From contig CBFFRP010000096.1 of NCBI GenBank assembly GCA_965644295.1, positions 81,344-145,343 on the forward strand: a DNA stretch of 64,000 nucleotides, read 5' to 3'. Position numbers and translations under genes: made by a program. The notes under the pieces are model-generated. The model searched no databases. It saw only the letters and a list, made by a program, of their open reading frames with translations, and was not told the DNA's origin. Of this stretch, positions 46,203-59,017 are shown piece after piece (position 1 is the first letter of the stretch; the number at the start of each line of letters is the position of its first letter). The DNA is from Paraphysomonas bandaiensis (Eukaryota; Chrysophyceae).

Positions 46203-47272
46203 AAGTCGAGGTAATACCAAAACCTGGTTTTTGATGTAAAACCTTGTGTATTAGAATATGGATTGTATTCTAGTATATTCAGTGTGGAACTTGAAGACAA
46301 TGTACTAGAGTGCAGTGAAATATGGTGATGTATTAATGTTGTTATAATATTGTGAATTTGAAATAGTTTGCTCTTTTCAGATATGTTTAGTAGCGAAAGG
46401 TTCACACATGTAGGAGATTATGCTTTATGAATGGTGCAAAAAGGAGTTTGTGCTGTTTTCACAATTCGTGTAAACGTTATTAATTAATTTATCTAGTCTA
46501 ATTAATTTAATTCTCTGTGTAATCTAGTTAAAGAATGTACAAGGGACACTAATAAATGTCACCTGTGTAGATGTCGTTGGGCATTGACAAATAAACAGGC
46601 ATCCGGGGTATTGGGCTGAAGTCAAGCATCCGGGATTCTCACCTTAGGAAGAGAACGAAAGTGGTTGCACCTTGGTGCTTGCGGTGACGCACAAACAGCT
46701 TTCGTAGAGCCAAATAGTAGGATATCAGAGTTAAGCATGAGTTAGCTAATAAATAATTTTGCTACGCCTATTGCTAAGAATCAGACATTCTATTGACTAT
46801 TGGTCATTTTCACAATTAAGATCGTTAACATTTAAGATGGACTCTTTTATTAAAATTTGTATACACACAATTTTGTGTTGTCATATGTAAAACATGTCAA
46901 CCACAGCTCAACTTCCGTATCTTGTATCGTCATGATACAATACTTCCGTTTCACAGTTATAGCTATATCGTACAAAGAATAGCTTTATAGTATGCTTGAT
47001 GTAGTAGTGGGGTATCGTACAAAGAATAGCTTTATATTATGCTTGACGGAATAGCTTGAAATGTATAATATATGTGTGTAGTCGGTGACTTTTATTGCTG
47101 TAAAACTGAAGTAATATGGAAGAAATTAGTAAAAAATATTGTAAATAATACTTTTCACACTGTTATTTATTTCATAGCTACTTATTGTGCATAGTTATAC
47201 CCTTTTCCGACCATCACCAAAAATTTCACCAGGTTTTACATCCAAACCCAGGTTTTGGTATTACCTCGACTT
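46203..47272. repeat. ~1.07-kb segment with 41-bp terminal inverted repeats
   Basis: 46203-46243 (aagtcgaggtaataccaaaa...) recurs inverted at 47232-47272 with a few mismatches. The interior has no transposase and includes another non-LTR tail remnant (46640-46800, ggttgcaccttggtgcttgc). This fits a non-autonomous DNA transposon or a hairpin rearrangement. No clear target-site duplication is visible. Confidence 0.55.
46640..46800 (+). mobile_element. Non-LTR retrotransposon tail remnant (copy D)
   Basis: Contains the family 3' words (gaaagtggttgcaccttggt, tagtaggata, acgcctattgctaa) in the same order as copies A and C, with more divergence. It lies inside the inverted-repeat segment. Confidence 0.55.
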
Positions 47273-47357
47273 AATGTAAAACATGTCAACCACCGCTCAA
47301 CTTCCGTATCTTGTATCGTCATGATACAATACTTCAGTTTCACAGTTATAGCTATAT
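46886..47357. repeat. Direct repeat pair around ttgtatcgtcatgatacaa
   Basis: About 80 bp (tgtaaaacatgtcaaccac, then gctcaacttccgtatcttg) occur at 46886-46966 and again at 47275-47357, one inside and one just outside the right inverted repeat. Each copy includes a small palindrome, gtatcgtcatgatac. A separate 30-bp unit (cgtacaaagaatagcttta) is repeated at 46970 and 47014. Confidence 0.7.
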
Positions 47358-47912
47358 AGTATCATTGACTACGTATTACTGTTTTTCACATTGTATTTAA
47401 CGTATTCTACAGTACTATCTTAGAGAACCATACGTATTCCAACACTATTATGATTCAATTGAAAATCCTTATAATAATAGACACCTATAGACAATAAAAA
47501 CAACTACACTAAGACAGCCAACTAACATCTACATTTTATCGATTTAACTAAACTTTCGATGTGTAATGAATAGCGCAACAGTTTAACTATAGAGTAAGTA
47601 GCATTTATTTTGGCTAAAATTTCAATCTCGTTACAAAAATTTACGCACAGGTCGGTATAATGATGGAAAGTGTAGCTACACTCATGATGTATGTATATAG
47701 CTTTGTTTACGCTGAATTTTTAGCAGTTCATTGGGTTCGACGTTGAATACTTATGACAAAACGATCATACTCTGCACTATATAGCTATATAGTGTATCTA
47801 TCCTTAACCCATATAATCATAAAAATCCTCACAAGAATAAACAGCACGCAGAAACATTGACGGAAACACATTTGAACATTTAAACTGGCGAAAAATGACT
47901 AACTCATATCAT
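47358..47912. other. Intergenic, AT-rich
   Basis: 3' flank of the IQ/B-box gene. Nothing recognised. Confidence 0.5.
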
Positions 47913-50900
47913 CTATCCAGCAGCATCCTCAAAGTCTTCCATATCTTCATCATCTTCATCATCTTCGAATTCTCCATCAGAGAAAACTTCCTCTATTTGA
48001 TTGTCTTCTAATAACTCTCCCTCATTCATAACTATAGTTACACTATGTAACTTTTCTCCAGTATCCGGGTTTTCTCGAATAGGACAAAAGTCTCGGGACC
48101 ACTTTAGTTCCTCTTGGTCAACAGTGAGCAACTCTTCTGCACCACTCTCATTTTTGACAAAAAAACTGAAACCTCGACCACATATTTCATTGAGCTCTTC
48201 TCTAAAATTGCGCTCAATATATATGCGAAGTATATCAACGGGAGCGTCAAGATCCATCTCTATAGAACCTAAACACGTTCTGTCTTCAAACCCAGACTCT
48301 AGCCACACTGCTATAGTTGATTTGTCAAAGCTCTTTTCCCATCTACGATATGGTGATAGCTTTGCATTGGCGCGATATCTCATGTAGTTATCATACGCAT
48401 TCTGTATCATTTCTTTAGGCATGCTGAATAGAAAGCGCCCCCCTTTCGCCAACATTTTCTTAATTTGAAACTCATAATCAAAGTTGATATTCTGTACAAG
48501 AGCAATGTCAAATCGGCAATGAAGAGCCTAACCATAAGTACCTTTCTACTTGTTTTTATTAACCAGTCTCGGGTCTCTCCAATGCGCTTTCCATACTCCG
48601 CAATGGAGGCACCCATTTCACTATCTTCGTCATACAATTTAGAAAATCCAATAACACTTTTCGACAAGTCGTTCAACATCAGTGCTAACAAGGTTACAGC
48701 TTTTTGAGCAAACCAACTCTCATGAATTCGTCGTGACGCCTGTATCAAGTTAGCCCATATTACCAATAGTACAGTGTAGCACTCAACCTTAAATGCTGGT
48801 CTGGCATAAAACGGTTTGTGCGCAACCCTGTATATACTTTGACTAGTCGCATCTTCAAAAAGCCAGGGGCGATCGAGCTTGATATGATCTTCACCAATTT
48901 CTTCGATAACTCTTGATGCCCTTGACGCCATTGAAAATCCTCTGGACAATTGCTTATTTCCCGCAATTAACGCTTCTGATACACAATTATCACTGTCAAT
49001 GTGATAGTCGTCGACTTACCGGTTTCAGTATCCTCGACACTGGCCTCATCATCTGGCTCTTCTACAGATGATACAGCTGATGGAGTTTTTGAAGAAGTTT
49101 TCTTAACAAACTTCGAAGTCTTCCTATTTCCAAGAGATAAGCTACGTTTTGTAGATTCACTGCGACGGAGACCGTGCTCTGACTCCGATTTATCTACTGT
49201 ATCTACATTGGTACTCTCATCATCGCCGTCCTCGTAACCTTCAAATTCATCTAAGATGTCGAGAATATCTTCGCCAGCAACTATTTTGAAATGCATCCCG
49301 TAAATTTTGACAATATCGCCAGTTTTTAATTTCTTTTTCCAGCTGCCAGGAGCCTTCGGAAATTCGGCATAATCATTTGACTGAAGGTAAATTACGACAC
49401 AATAGATTACACATACAAAACTTACAGCGTCTTGTGAAGGAGTATCGTATGTCACATGTGCGTAACGACTTCCCGCCGTAAGTTGAACAGTAAATGGCAT
49501 CGGAACTCCTTCTTCCCGCCGTTTTTCGACAAGATTGTGAAGACTCCTTGGGCCTGCAAAGTGTTCCCATCGTTTCCTGGCATGTGCTACATTGTCTACT
49601 TCTTCGTCTCTCTGTGTATACGGAGAATATTAAATTAGACTATTAATATCTGCAATTCTACCTTAGATTGAGCGTTTTGAAAGCGTTTAAGGCAATCATG
49701 TGCGTATGTTTGTAGCTTCTTCTTCTTTTCTGGCTTAGCAGTAGCGGACGAACGTGCCTGATAGTAAAACATTTAGTACACACATCGCACCCATTTCATA
49801 CTTTACCGCCCGGTATCTTTCTCTGGCGCGCTCGTGAGCTCTGAACTTTCGCTTTACCCGGCTTTCAGCCCAAAACAGAGACATCTTCGCGTACATCAGC
49901 TCTGTCAATGCAGCCATACCATGTGCAAACGACATCTTGTTAGGTGGCGCTGCGTTAGGCCCTAGATCCGGGGGTTTTAATAGTTCGCAATAGATCCCCC
50001 ACTTCCGCTCCACACATTCCAACACAGTCCGACGCAAGTACTTTGGGAACACCCGTAAAACCTTTTCCTTATTCGTATCGGATTTCAAACTTGGCGCGAG
50101 CCCAAAGAAATCACGACAACGATACATAATCTTTTCTCTCTTAGGCATTTCCTTTTCTCGCATCGCTAGAAATATTCTGCGTTTGGATATGAAAGGAATG
50201 ATACTCCGACGGACTCTCGTTGCGCGGTACACCCTCTGGATCGTAACAGCACCTTTCTCACGTTTTCGAATCAGAGTCTCAGCCATGAGTTTTGCATATT
50301 CTTCCTCTTTTTTCCGTTTGGCCTCAGCTTCATCGCGTTTTCTCCGGTACTTCAATACAGTTGGTCCATAGTAGGTTACGGGGTATGTCTGGTATTGCCC
50401 GGTGTAATCTTCCAGCAAAGGGTCGCCATATGAGGCTTTATAGCACACAGTGCACAGAATTTCTTCCTGATACCCATGATACGTATCCACTCGTCTCCAG
50501 TGACCCGCACGATCATCGCAATGATCACAGTGCTCTGATACCCACCTAAATGTGTGAAGACGAGCCCTTCCCCGCCGATGCGCAAACTGAAAACATGTAT
50601 CACAATAAACTTCATCACAAGGAATGCACTCCTTCGTTGGCACTTGAAACTCACACTCCACACACATTTCATAAGCAATACGATTGTGACTTTTACGCAC
50701 ACCACTTCTATGCATGGAAGCAAAGCAAGGGTCGCACATCTGGCGATCACATTCATCACAAAAACACGTTGCTGCTGCAATATTGCAATCAGAACACAGA
50801 GGAGTGTATTGTTCATCCGACGTGGGCATTTTAATAGCATCGCCACAATCCAACTCCCGCAGGAGTGCTGGCTTAACCCACTGAGATGTACCCAGTCGTT

Positions 50901-53900
50901 TGTTCGTCCAGAATTCGGCACCAGAATCCACGTCTATAAATTTAGCGTAGACCATTTGGGAAATCCTAACACCCATTCTGCGTCCTAGGTACCCTCTGAT
51001 GCGCGCTTGGATCTTAACAGCAGACTCATGTCGCTTTATATTAAGCTTGCGGGCATTGGCCATCAACCGAACCCTGTGTCACGACGAATAGTTGTAAGGG
51101 TAACTGAATACCGTTTAAGCAAACCAATACTCACTTGTATAGTCCGTTAAGAAAAATGGCTAATCTGAACATACGCTGCAGTACATATAGAGAGTCGTCT
51201 ATTTTTCTTTTTGATGTTTGTATTGCACTGTGAGCTTCCAGTGTCGTATCAGCTTTCACATAAACAGCATTCTTGGATACATATCTATGTTACTTGTCAG
51301 GAGGAGGTAAGATTAATACGTTATAATAACTCACTCCAAAACAAGTTTCACGATAAGAGCGCGTCTTCCCGATAGCCTACCAAACGTGAACGAATTAATG
51401 ATTTCATTATTCTGCGCAATGGACTCTAGTCTAGAAATCGCCTTCCTAGATTTAGGTGGGGATGAAGGCCCTTGTTTGTCCGAGCCGGCGCTGGTGTTGT
51501 GCAAAGTTGAAGCGTCAATCCCATAATATTTCATGCATGCAATATGATATAAAAACTCAAGAAATTGAACAAAGTCTAAACCACGGCCACCTGTACCTTT
51601 AACCTATATCAATTGCACCAATTAACTTCATGAGCGTTAATTTGTGTGACCAACCTTGGTAAATATCATTTCAACTGTTTTAATTGTGAGTCGAGGAGTC
51701 TCCAGAAGACCTTTACACTCCTTTACCATTTTGAAAGCCTTACCCGAGTCCAATAAACCTTGTGGGCAGTACGACATGAAAACAGTTTGGGGTTCATGCT
51801 TCGGAAGCGGTGTTCTCGTCATTGCAAGCCTTCGCCATACCTATAGAAAAGTAACGAGAATCGGAAAAACAGACCACAATATACCTCATCAATGAGTGCG
51901 TAGAGCTCAGTCTTGGAGTACAACCTTTCTCCAGCAAGACGTGACTCATCGTTCAAGCGAACTTTGTGTAGCCTCAACCGCCGGGCCCTTACCCACAGTC
52001 TGTGGTACGCCCACTGCTGCAGACGATTGGCATTATTGCGTACGTTCCGACGCCAATCGCGAAACCATTTCATAGATCGGTACTGTTTGTGTGCATGTTG
52101 TATCTACATTTTCACCATTAGTTCATAAGTGAGGGTGCATCCGAATAACCTACTTTCATAGCAGCGTTGTTCCTTTTCCTGTACCAGTGAACTTTAAACC
52201 GCCATACGGGCTGAATTATGTCAACAGATGCCCTTACGGCATACCGCCGCACCCATGTTCGGTACCAGCTTTGAATGCGACACACAAGGATTATCTTGCT
52301 GTTCTTTACCATGTTTGTGAAGTAGCGAAGCATTCTAAAAGACTTGTAGGTTCGTTGAATCATACGGGCCTTACGTTCCATGCGCATAATATTTCGTTCG
52401 CTTCCAATCTTCAGGTGATCAAATGATATAGCGTCTCTACGCTTCGTGCTATTGTGCAATACGGCATGCATACGTCTTTGCTTGGCTCGTTTCAGTCGTG
52501 ATACTATGTCTTTATTCTTCCTCAAAACTAGGAACTTTCGAACTGCTGATTGGACTGTGATGACAATATTTAGCCTGATCTTTGCTTGCAACTTGCGTAT
52601 TTCTCTCTGTTTTGCAGCCTTTTTGCGACCAATCATTCCTCTGACTACTTTTTGAATTTTCCTTGCCTTTCCATGAAGCATTCTCTCATGCTTTGCCCGC
52701 CGTTCATCCCCCCTCATTAGCATAACCCACCACAATGACTTATACCACTTCTGAATGCGCATAGCTGCACCATTTTGTTCAAAGTAGAACTCAAATATGC
52801 CTTCGGGAGTTTCATACCGGGCACTCAATCTTTCCCGGTGGAGTTCCGACCGACGGGCACGGGTGGCCATGCGGCCAAGTAACCCTCGAAAGCAACGCTG
52901 AATGAGTTTTGCAGCTCTGATGCGACCAATCACTTCTTCCATAAGCTCAGCGGCCCGCTCGCTATTTCGGTAATTAACGAAGTACCGTTGAATAGAAATA
53001 GCTGCCCGATGCCGGCGGATAAAAGATTGATACTTATGGCGCACCACCCATCCCCTATAAGCTGTCTGTATTAAAGTGGCTCGTTCGTGTTTGTTCATAG
53101 CAGCAATAGCCTCTGTTTTACTTCGAGATTTCATTTCAAGTACACGTGCACGATGCAAACGTGCGGCTCGTCTCCGGCCAATGAACCCCCTTACCATCCG
53201 AGAAATACTCATTGCCGAAGTGCGCAGTAGTATCTCAGTCAGTATTGCTGCCTTCTCTCTCCAAATGGCTATTCCCTGACGCAATAGACGTATACGCATT
53301 TTCTTTAAAATATTCAGAACGCTATCGAGAGCTTTCGACTTTATCTGGTCAAACATTTTGTGACTTACAAAGTAGTGCGCCGGTATCATCGTAAGCGCAT
53401 CGTTGATACATAATTCCGTCTTGGCTTCAATCTTTTGAACATCACGGAAAGCATTACTGTGCTTTTTCTTCAGAGTTTCATACTTTTGAGAAGGGTATTT
53501 GTCATGCACCTTACCATCAGATAAGTCGAAAGCAGTGGTATGTGGAAGTGTATAATTCTGAGAAGATTCTTTACTTCTAAGAAAGGCGTCCACAGGGACC
53601 GCTCTTTTAATCTCTCTCCGCTCACGAGAGGTAGAGATCGATTGAATAGCCCCTGCTGTAGAGTGTCCTGCTGTAGAGTGTCCTGCTGTAGAGTGTCCTG
53701 CTGTAGAGTGACCTGCCGTAGAGCGTCCTGCTGTAGAGGGCCCTGCTATAGAGGGCCCTGCTGTAGAGGGCCATTGACTGGTCCGAGCTGTGGTGTTGTT
53801 GTTCTGACCTCGACGAACTTGAAACTCTTTCGGATTAGTGAGTCCATATGACTCTGCAAGAGGAAGACTGTTAGCAAGAGAGAATGGCTTCTTATCGATT

Positions 53901-53938
53901 GATTTCAATGATTCTAAGAGATTAGCTGTTGATTCCAT
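47913..53938 (-). CDS. Large multi-IQ, WW-like, double B-box zinc-finger protein
   Basis: Twelve minus-strand exons (53938-52154, 52103-51885, 51840-51655, 51603-51335, 51284-51135, 51073-49807, 49757-49662, 49611-49426, 49380-49020, 48939-48788, 48739-48542, 48491-47913) join in frame to 1,815 aa. Residues ~55-100 hold STAGH-type repeats. From ~250 many IQ motifs follow (RMVRGFIGRRRAARL, LIQTAYRGWVVRHKY, RIQSWYRTWVRRYAV), which bind calmodulin or myosin-light-chain-like proteins. A further IQ block (AVKIQARIRGYLGRR) precedes a WW-like segment (DSGAEFWTNKRLGTSQWVKP) and two Cys/His clusters of B-box type (CSDCNIAAATCFCDECDRQM, then CVECEF...CDTCFQFAHRRG). The C-terminal 500 residues have no recognised domain and end in an acidic tail. 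The combination suggests a calcium/calmodulin-linked scaffold, possibly ciliary; no established family is recognised. It could be two genes, but the frame is continuous. Confidence 0.78.
53652..53775 (-). repeat. 15-bp coding minisatellite in the IQ/B-box gene
   Basis: Tandem units of about 15 bp (ctgctgtagagtgtc and variants) encode repeated S-T-A-G-H/P on the minus strand. Copies in the middle are identical, so length is likely to vary between individuals. Confidence 0.85.
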
Positions 53939-55292
53939 GTGTTTATATCAGTTCATATGAGTGTCTGTTAATATACACATACACACCCCTCTCATACATA
54001 CGTATATACATACTAGCGCATAGGGTTCGATCCTATACGCTGTTTGGTACTGTGTTTCAACTTCGTGATGTGGTTTAGTGGGTGTTTACATGCATATATG
54101 TATGTATGTGTATATGTATGTGTGTGTTAAATGAAGTGTGTGAATGAAGTGATAGTATACAGAAGTATATATATGTACGTGTATCTTCATATGTTATCAA
54201 CAGTGTACTGCTGTATTCTGTATATATAGGAGTATAGCTGTTATTGTTATTATATATACAGTTGTAATACTGTCCTGGACTACAGTTCACTGAAACGGTT
54301 AAGTGCTGTAGTGTGCTCAGTATACAGCAGTATACAGCGTGTACCTCGTCTAGACAGCAGAGGTATATGTACAGCAATACATACAGTATTGGTGTGTACA
54401 GCAGTACGGTATATGTGTGTATAGCAGTACGGTATGTGTGTGTATAGCAGTACGGTATATGTGTGGTGTGTTATATACCGCAGGGACGTGGCGGTTGGAT
54501 TGACTCATCTTGTATATCTTTGCACAGCACAGACGTCTCATTATTATATAAATGAGATATCTTACGTTCTTCTCTTATCGATGGAAGAGTGGTTATTTCT
54601 ATGATCGAGATACACTCTTTCAACTTGCTAACTGTATATGTATCGGCTCCGTACATGTATGACTGATGCTTATACAGCTGTTATGATTATACGAGGATGT
54701 GATGCTTCATAATGCTTATCTAAAGAACTACACTTGTACTTCTCAGTTCATAATAAAATATAACTACTGACATTTCATGGCGTTAACTAAGACAGAATTT
54801 CACGCTTCAACAACTGCAGAATTTCGGTATCTACTTTACATATTGTATTGTCAATGCGATTTAGCTGCATATATAATACATGGTATAATTATCTAGCACA
54901 TAAGCGATATATACGTTGTGCATTAAGAAACCATCTCGGATAGACAAAGAGAACAGAACCTAGTCCGCATGAATGCACGTTATTGTCGAGTGTTATAACT
55001 CATGATAGTTATTGCGTATTCCAGTTAAGCTGTAGCTGTTATCTTCGTAGTGGGGGAATCGTGCAATTGTACATCAGTCAGATAGTTACTTTTGCATGTG
55101 AAAATAATTATTCTAGTTACGACAATGTTGCCGGTGACGCATACATTCATTCGAACAGCATGGACAATGTACAACACCATCCACTATGTTAATGTTCATG
55201 AAATAAACAAGTGTTAATATGTTCAACATAGTCAGTTAACATGAAAAATTAAGCCACATAAAGCTGCTGATCACTCACACGGTGTTTTAGGT
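53939..55292. other. Intergenic with GT/CA-rich simple repeats
   Basis: No gene seen. Contains tatgtatg-type runs (54095-54130) and about three tandem copies of a ~25-bp unit with gtatagcagtacggtat (54391-54470). The part 54660-55290 is AT-rich without features. Confidence 0.5.
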
Positions 55293-58200
55293 CTACTCTT
55301 CGCCATACGAATATATAAAGCTCCATAACATATCAGGTACCTTAGACATCTTCCCCGACCTTGAAATCTCATCTATATTGAACTCTCTGGCTAGGTTGTA
55401 CTTCCAGTTATCACTAAAGCATTCCAAAGTCATGAGAGTACTGCGTAATAAGTTTGCCGCAGCTTCTCTTTTTTCACTCAGGGAAGATACGTCCTCATCA
55501 ATCGAACTTTCGCTGTCATCAACATGCAAAGCAAAAGCGGCGAAATACTTTTCCGCCACTTGTAAGGAGCCTTTAGACCATGGGCCTCTGGCATTGTTTA
55601 GCACTATCTTAAATGCTACATCTGCAGTTGCTCGCTGCAACGCATTAAACGCCTTGCCTTCAATGCTGTTTAGCATTTCAGGTGACATGACGAAAGCACA
55701 CAAATCATCTACCATTGATTCTATGCGGGACACACCCTCGCCAAAGAAGCTCTGCACTGCGCGGTATCCTGGAAATGCATTCCCGAATTGTTGCGGCATA
55801 CGCAAAATTGAAGGAATATTAGAGGGACGAATTTTATGCAGAACGTAGTACATCCATGTTTTCGCCTTGCAATAAACATACTGATTAGGATTTCCAAATG
55901 CAGTCATTCTGTTATAGACAACAAATCCCTCCGCATCCGGAAGAACCGCCCTATCCATGTCCAAATTCGCTGGGGGAAAGATCTCAAAGAAATCGGACCA
56001 AGTGCAATCCCCTCCAAATACTCTTGCCAAGTCTCTGAGAGCTTGTCGTGTCTCACCAACGCTGCGCATCCTCCAGAACGTTGGCTCATAAAACGGGTGC
56101 GACGGAATATCAAAGTGAGGTGTCCATACAAGATGTCCATCAGGAGTTGTCACAGAGCACCCCAGATAAGACAAGCCACATTGATCTTCAACATAGCTAC
56201 ACGCCAGCTCAGTATGAGGCTTTAAGTCGAATGCACACATGCGATTCGGTCCACCTATAGCTTCCCATGCGTGCATCTCGACGCTGGAGAGCTTACCAGC
56301 AATACTGGCAATATCATGGATGAAAGCATCCAGCAGTGACATACTACACAAGGTTTCTGATGTTCCAAAGCGACGAGGGGGGACTTGAATTGAAAGAAGT
56401 TCCGACGGAGAAAGACCGGATTTCGAAGCCTTCAACAACTCTGTGTGTGTAATGTTATAAGATAGTGCCATCGAGCAGGCCATCCAGTACTGAATATTTC
56501 GCTGCGTCAGCATTGCAGTTCCATTGGAAGCGGGAATCAGCAAACCACCTCGCAGGACTCGACGCGAACTATGGATAAATGCACTCACAAAATCATCTGA
56601 TACATACTTTGCAGCTGACTGCCAAAAACTACATTCTGGGGTCCCCGCTGCCATAAACATTACTCTGAAACACATCCCGTCACGCTTTGAGCTACATACG
56701 CATTCATCGATCCCAAGAGCTGCTTCCTCGTCGCCCTGCATCGCACGTATCGACAACTGATAATGTGTAGCAAAGTGAGAAATATCTTCCTCGCTATTAA
56801 CGTTAAGATCTTGGAGATCAGTGATACCGTGCTCTTTGTCACCAGCAATCTCTGGCCCGCGTGGCATGGCCGATACAACTCGCCATTCATCTCGAACTAG
56901 CAAACACACAGGGGAGCGCGACTGGATATTCCATGGGGCTGTCCACTGACGATTTACTCCATCCTTGTACTTAATGATCATACAGCTGTTCGCCAGCCTC
57001 TCGAGCTGAGCAACACGCTGTTCCCAGTCATGAAGTGAAACTTCAGAAATATCCACAGATGAAGGTACTGAGTATCCTGGAGCAATGCGCGAGAAATATT
57101 CTGTAGCTAGTGCCACATCTCCCACTTTCACTGCAAGAGCATAGCTTGCGATACGGTGCAGGGAACTAAACGGAAAACTTACAGTATACTGGTTCGCGTT
57201 AAACCACTCCTTCAGCGATTTGGACACCTCCTCCTGAGTTTGAAATCGGGCAGATAACTCCCGCTGTAACGTATTCAGTAGCTGGGGCATGTTCATATCC
57301 TCATATAAAGAATTTCCATTATCCGAAATGTTAAACTCAGGTACGCTGCGGAAGCATTGAGCAATTTCAGTGGACAAGAACTGCAAGAAAAGATTTGGCA
57401 ATTCCTGACCTCTCCTGGAAAGGGTAGTGGCAGTACAAGTCAGGTGGGGGCATTGAGTCGACAGGTATTTCTCCGGGAATTCTGATGCCCATACAGGACG
57501 GAGGGAGGTTAGGGTAGAAAAGCGAGTTCCTTTCATTTGACTGGAGAAGGGGTGAAGTATACTGAAGGGGCCAGAAGTTGCCACCTGCCGCTCATATGTC
57601 ATGTCATGCCGAGCACAATCACTATCCTGCAAAAGGGCTGGTCGCACAGGATATATATGCACCCGTAAGGCGTCTACAGCAGCAGGAGGCATAATCTGTG
57701 AGCGGGCCCCAGCGTAGAAGGTCTGCATTGTGTCAAACAGCACGACCTGACCGTGAAGTAGGAGCTTGTTCGCCTGTTGGCACATTTGCGAAGAAACTTT
57801 AGACTTTACCCCGCCGGACTTTACACCCTGTTCTTTCTCGCGTGATGCAATTTCTTGAACACATTCGTAGGCCTCTTTATACGACACATCTTCTTGCCGC
57901 TTACCCAAAAGAGCTGCACCGGTACTATGTATAAACACATCGCGCTGTAGGTGGTGAATACATCCCGAAGGTACCCCAAGTGACTCCATCTGAGCGCGCA
58001 GAAGGGACGCTGTATAGCTCTTACCACATGCTGACGTCCCCATTAAAACGATGAGTATCCCTTTGAGCGGCCGACCACCCAGCTCCCCACATTTCATTAG
58101 ATCTAACGCTCATTAGTCAAATACATTTGAATTATATAAGTACCTGCGAGTCCTACACCAGTAGATGCCAGGGCTTCAACTTTCTCACGCGCTCTCTCAT

Positions 58201-59017
58201 CGTCGCCAAAACATACCGTATCACTCTTCACATTTTGCATGCGTACAGCTCCCGCCGAGTCCGCCTGAGCAAGATCGTAGAGGCTCATCCGCAAGCCACG
58301 AGGCAAAGTGGCTAATAAACGTGAGGTAAGTGGATGTGGAGCGCGATTGGGTCCACACATATGATACAAGACAGTATCGCACATGAGATCCCATTCCTCC
58401 GCAGTGAACCAAGGGAGGTAATGTGCACCCCACATATGCCGTAGCGTAATGCTTCCAACAATGCAGTGGCAAGGAAAACCAACTGTACCTGACTTTGAAA
58501 CTGTGCGTGTGTTCCCCTTCCCGATATCATGAAATAACGCGCACACGCCCTTCTGAAATAGTTGATACTCTGTGAATTCGTGATGGCGTGATAGAATTCG
58601 AAACATTGCCATGCACCCATGAGTGAAACAATCTTCCAGATGGAAAGGGCATCCGCTATGAATATGTTCCTTTGCAGAGAGGGCCAGTATTTCAGCAGCA
58701 GATGTTTCATACTCACACTCCGTCGTACCATCCGATTCTTTTGCCATAAATCTGACAGATAGAAACACATCCAGACTCATAAAATACGCCTCAATTGCAG
58801 GACACCACTCGACAGTGGGAGAGAGAGGATCAAGGTCGTGTATGAGTGACTGTATGGAGGTAAACAGAGTCTGTATAGAGGGACTGTTAAAGGGCGATAG
58901 AGACGAGAACAGATCCCTTGTTAAACCAGCGGCTGTTTTGGATAGGTCAAAGGAGTGCTGGTCCACTCCATCCAGTCCGGAAATATCCGGATATTCGCAC
59001 ATGGGTATCATAACCAT
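55293..59017 (-). CDS. HD phosphohydrolase / polynucleotide kinase / RNA ligase fusion (RNA repair enzyme)
   Basis: Two minus-strand exons (59017-58144, 58102-55293) with a 41-nt GT-AG intron encode 1,227 aa. Without splicing, the frame stops at the end of the HD part; splicing joins GLA-D-LMKCGELGG in frame. Residues ~120-290 form an HD-type phosphohydrolase (SGCPFHLEDCFTHG, then CALFHDIGKGNTRTV with the His-Asp pair). Residues ~300-450 form a P-loop kinase (ILIVLMGTSACGKSYTASLL, then HLQRDVF). The nucleotidyltransferase part has ligase motif I CSSKRDGMCF (the AMP-accepting Lys of KxDG), motif IV AEGFVVYNR and motif V YVYCKAKTWMYYVLHK. The domains match the steps of RNA break repair: 2',3'-phosphate removal, 5'-OH phosphorylation, ATP-dependent sealing. 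Bacterial HD-Pnk proteins pair the first two; yeast tRNA ligase has ligase and kinase but a different phosphodiesterase. The natural target (tRNA splicing, damaged tRNA, stress mRNA splicing) is unknown. Confidence 0.88.

Noticed and set aside
54010-54050. Possible tRNA T-arm (tagggttcgatccta)
   Set aside because: No D-arm, anticodon stem or acceptor stem could be matched around it.
58103-59017. HD-domain protein as a separate gene ending TNER
   Set aside because: The apparent stop lies inside a 41-nt segment with GT-AG ends and a branch-like motif. Removing it gives continuous coding into the kinase domain.
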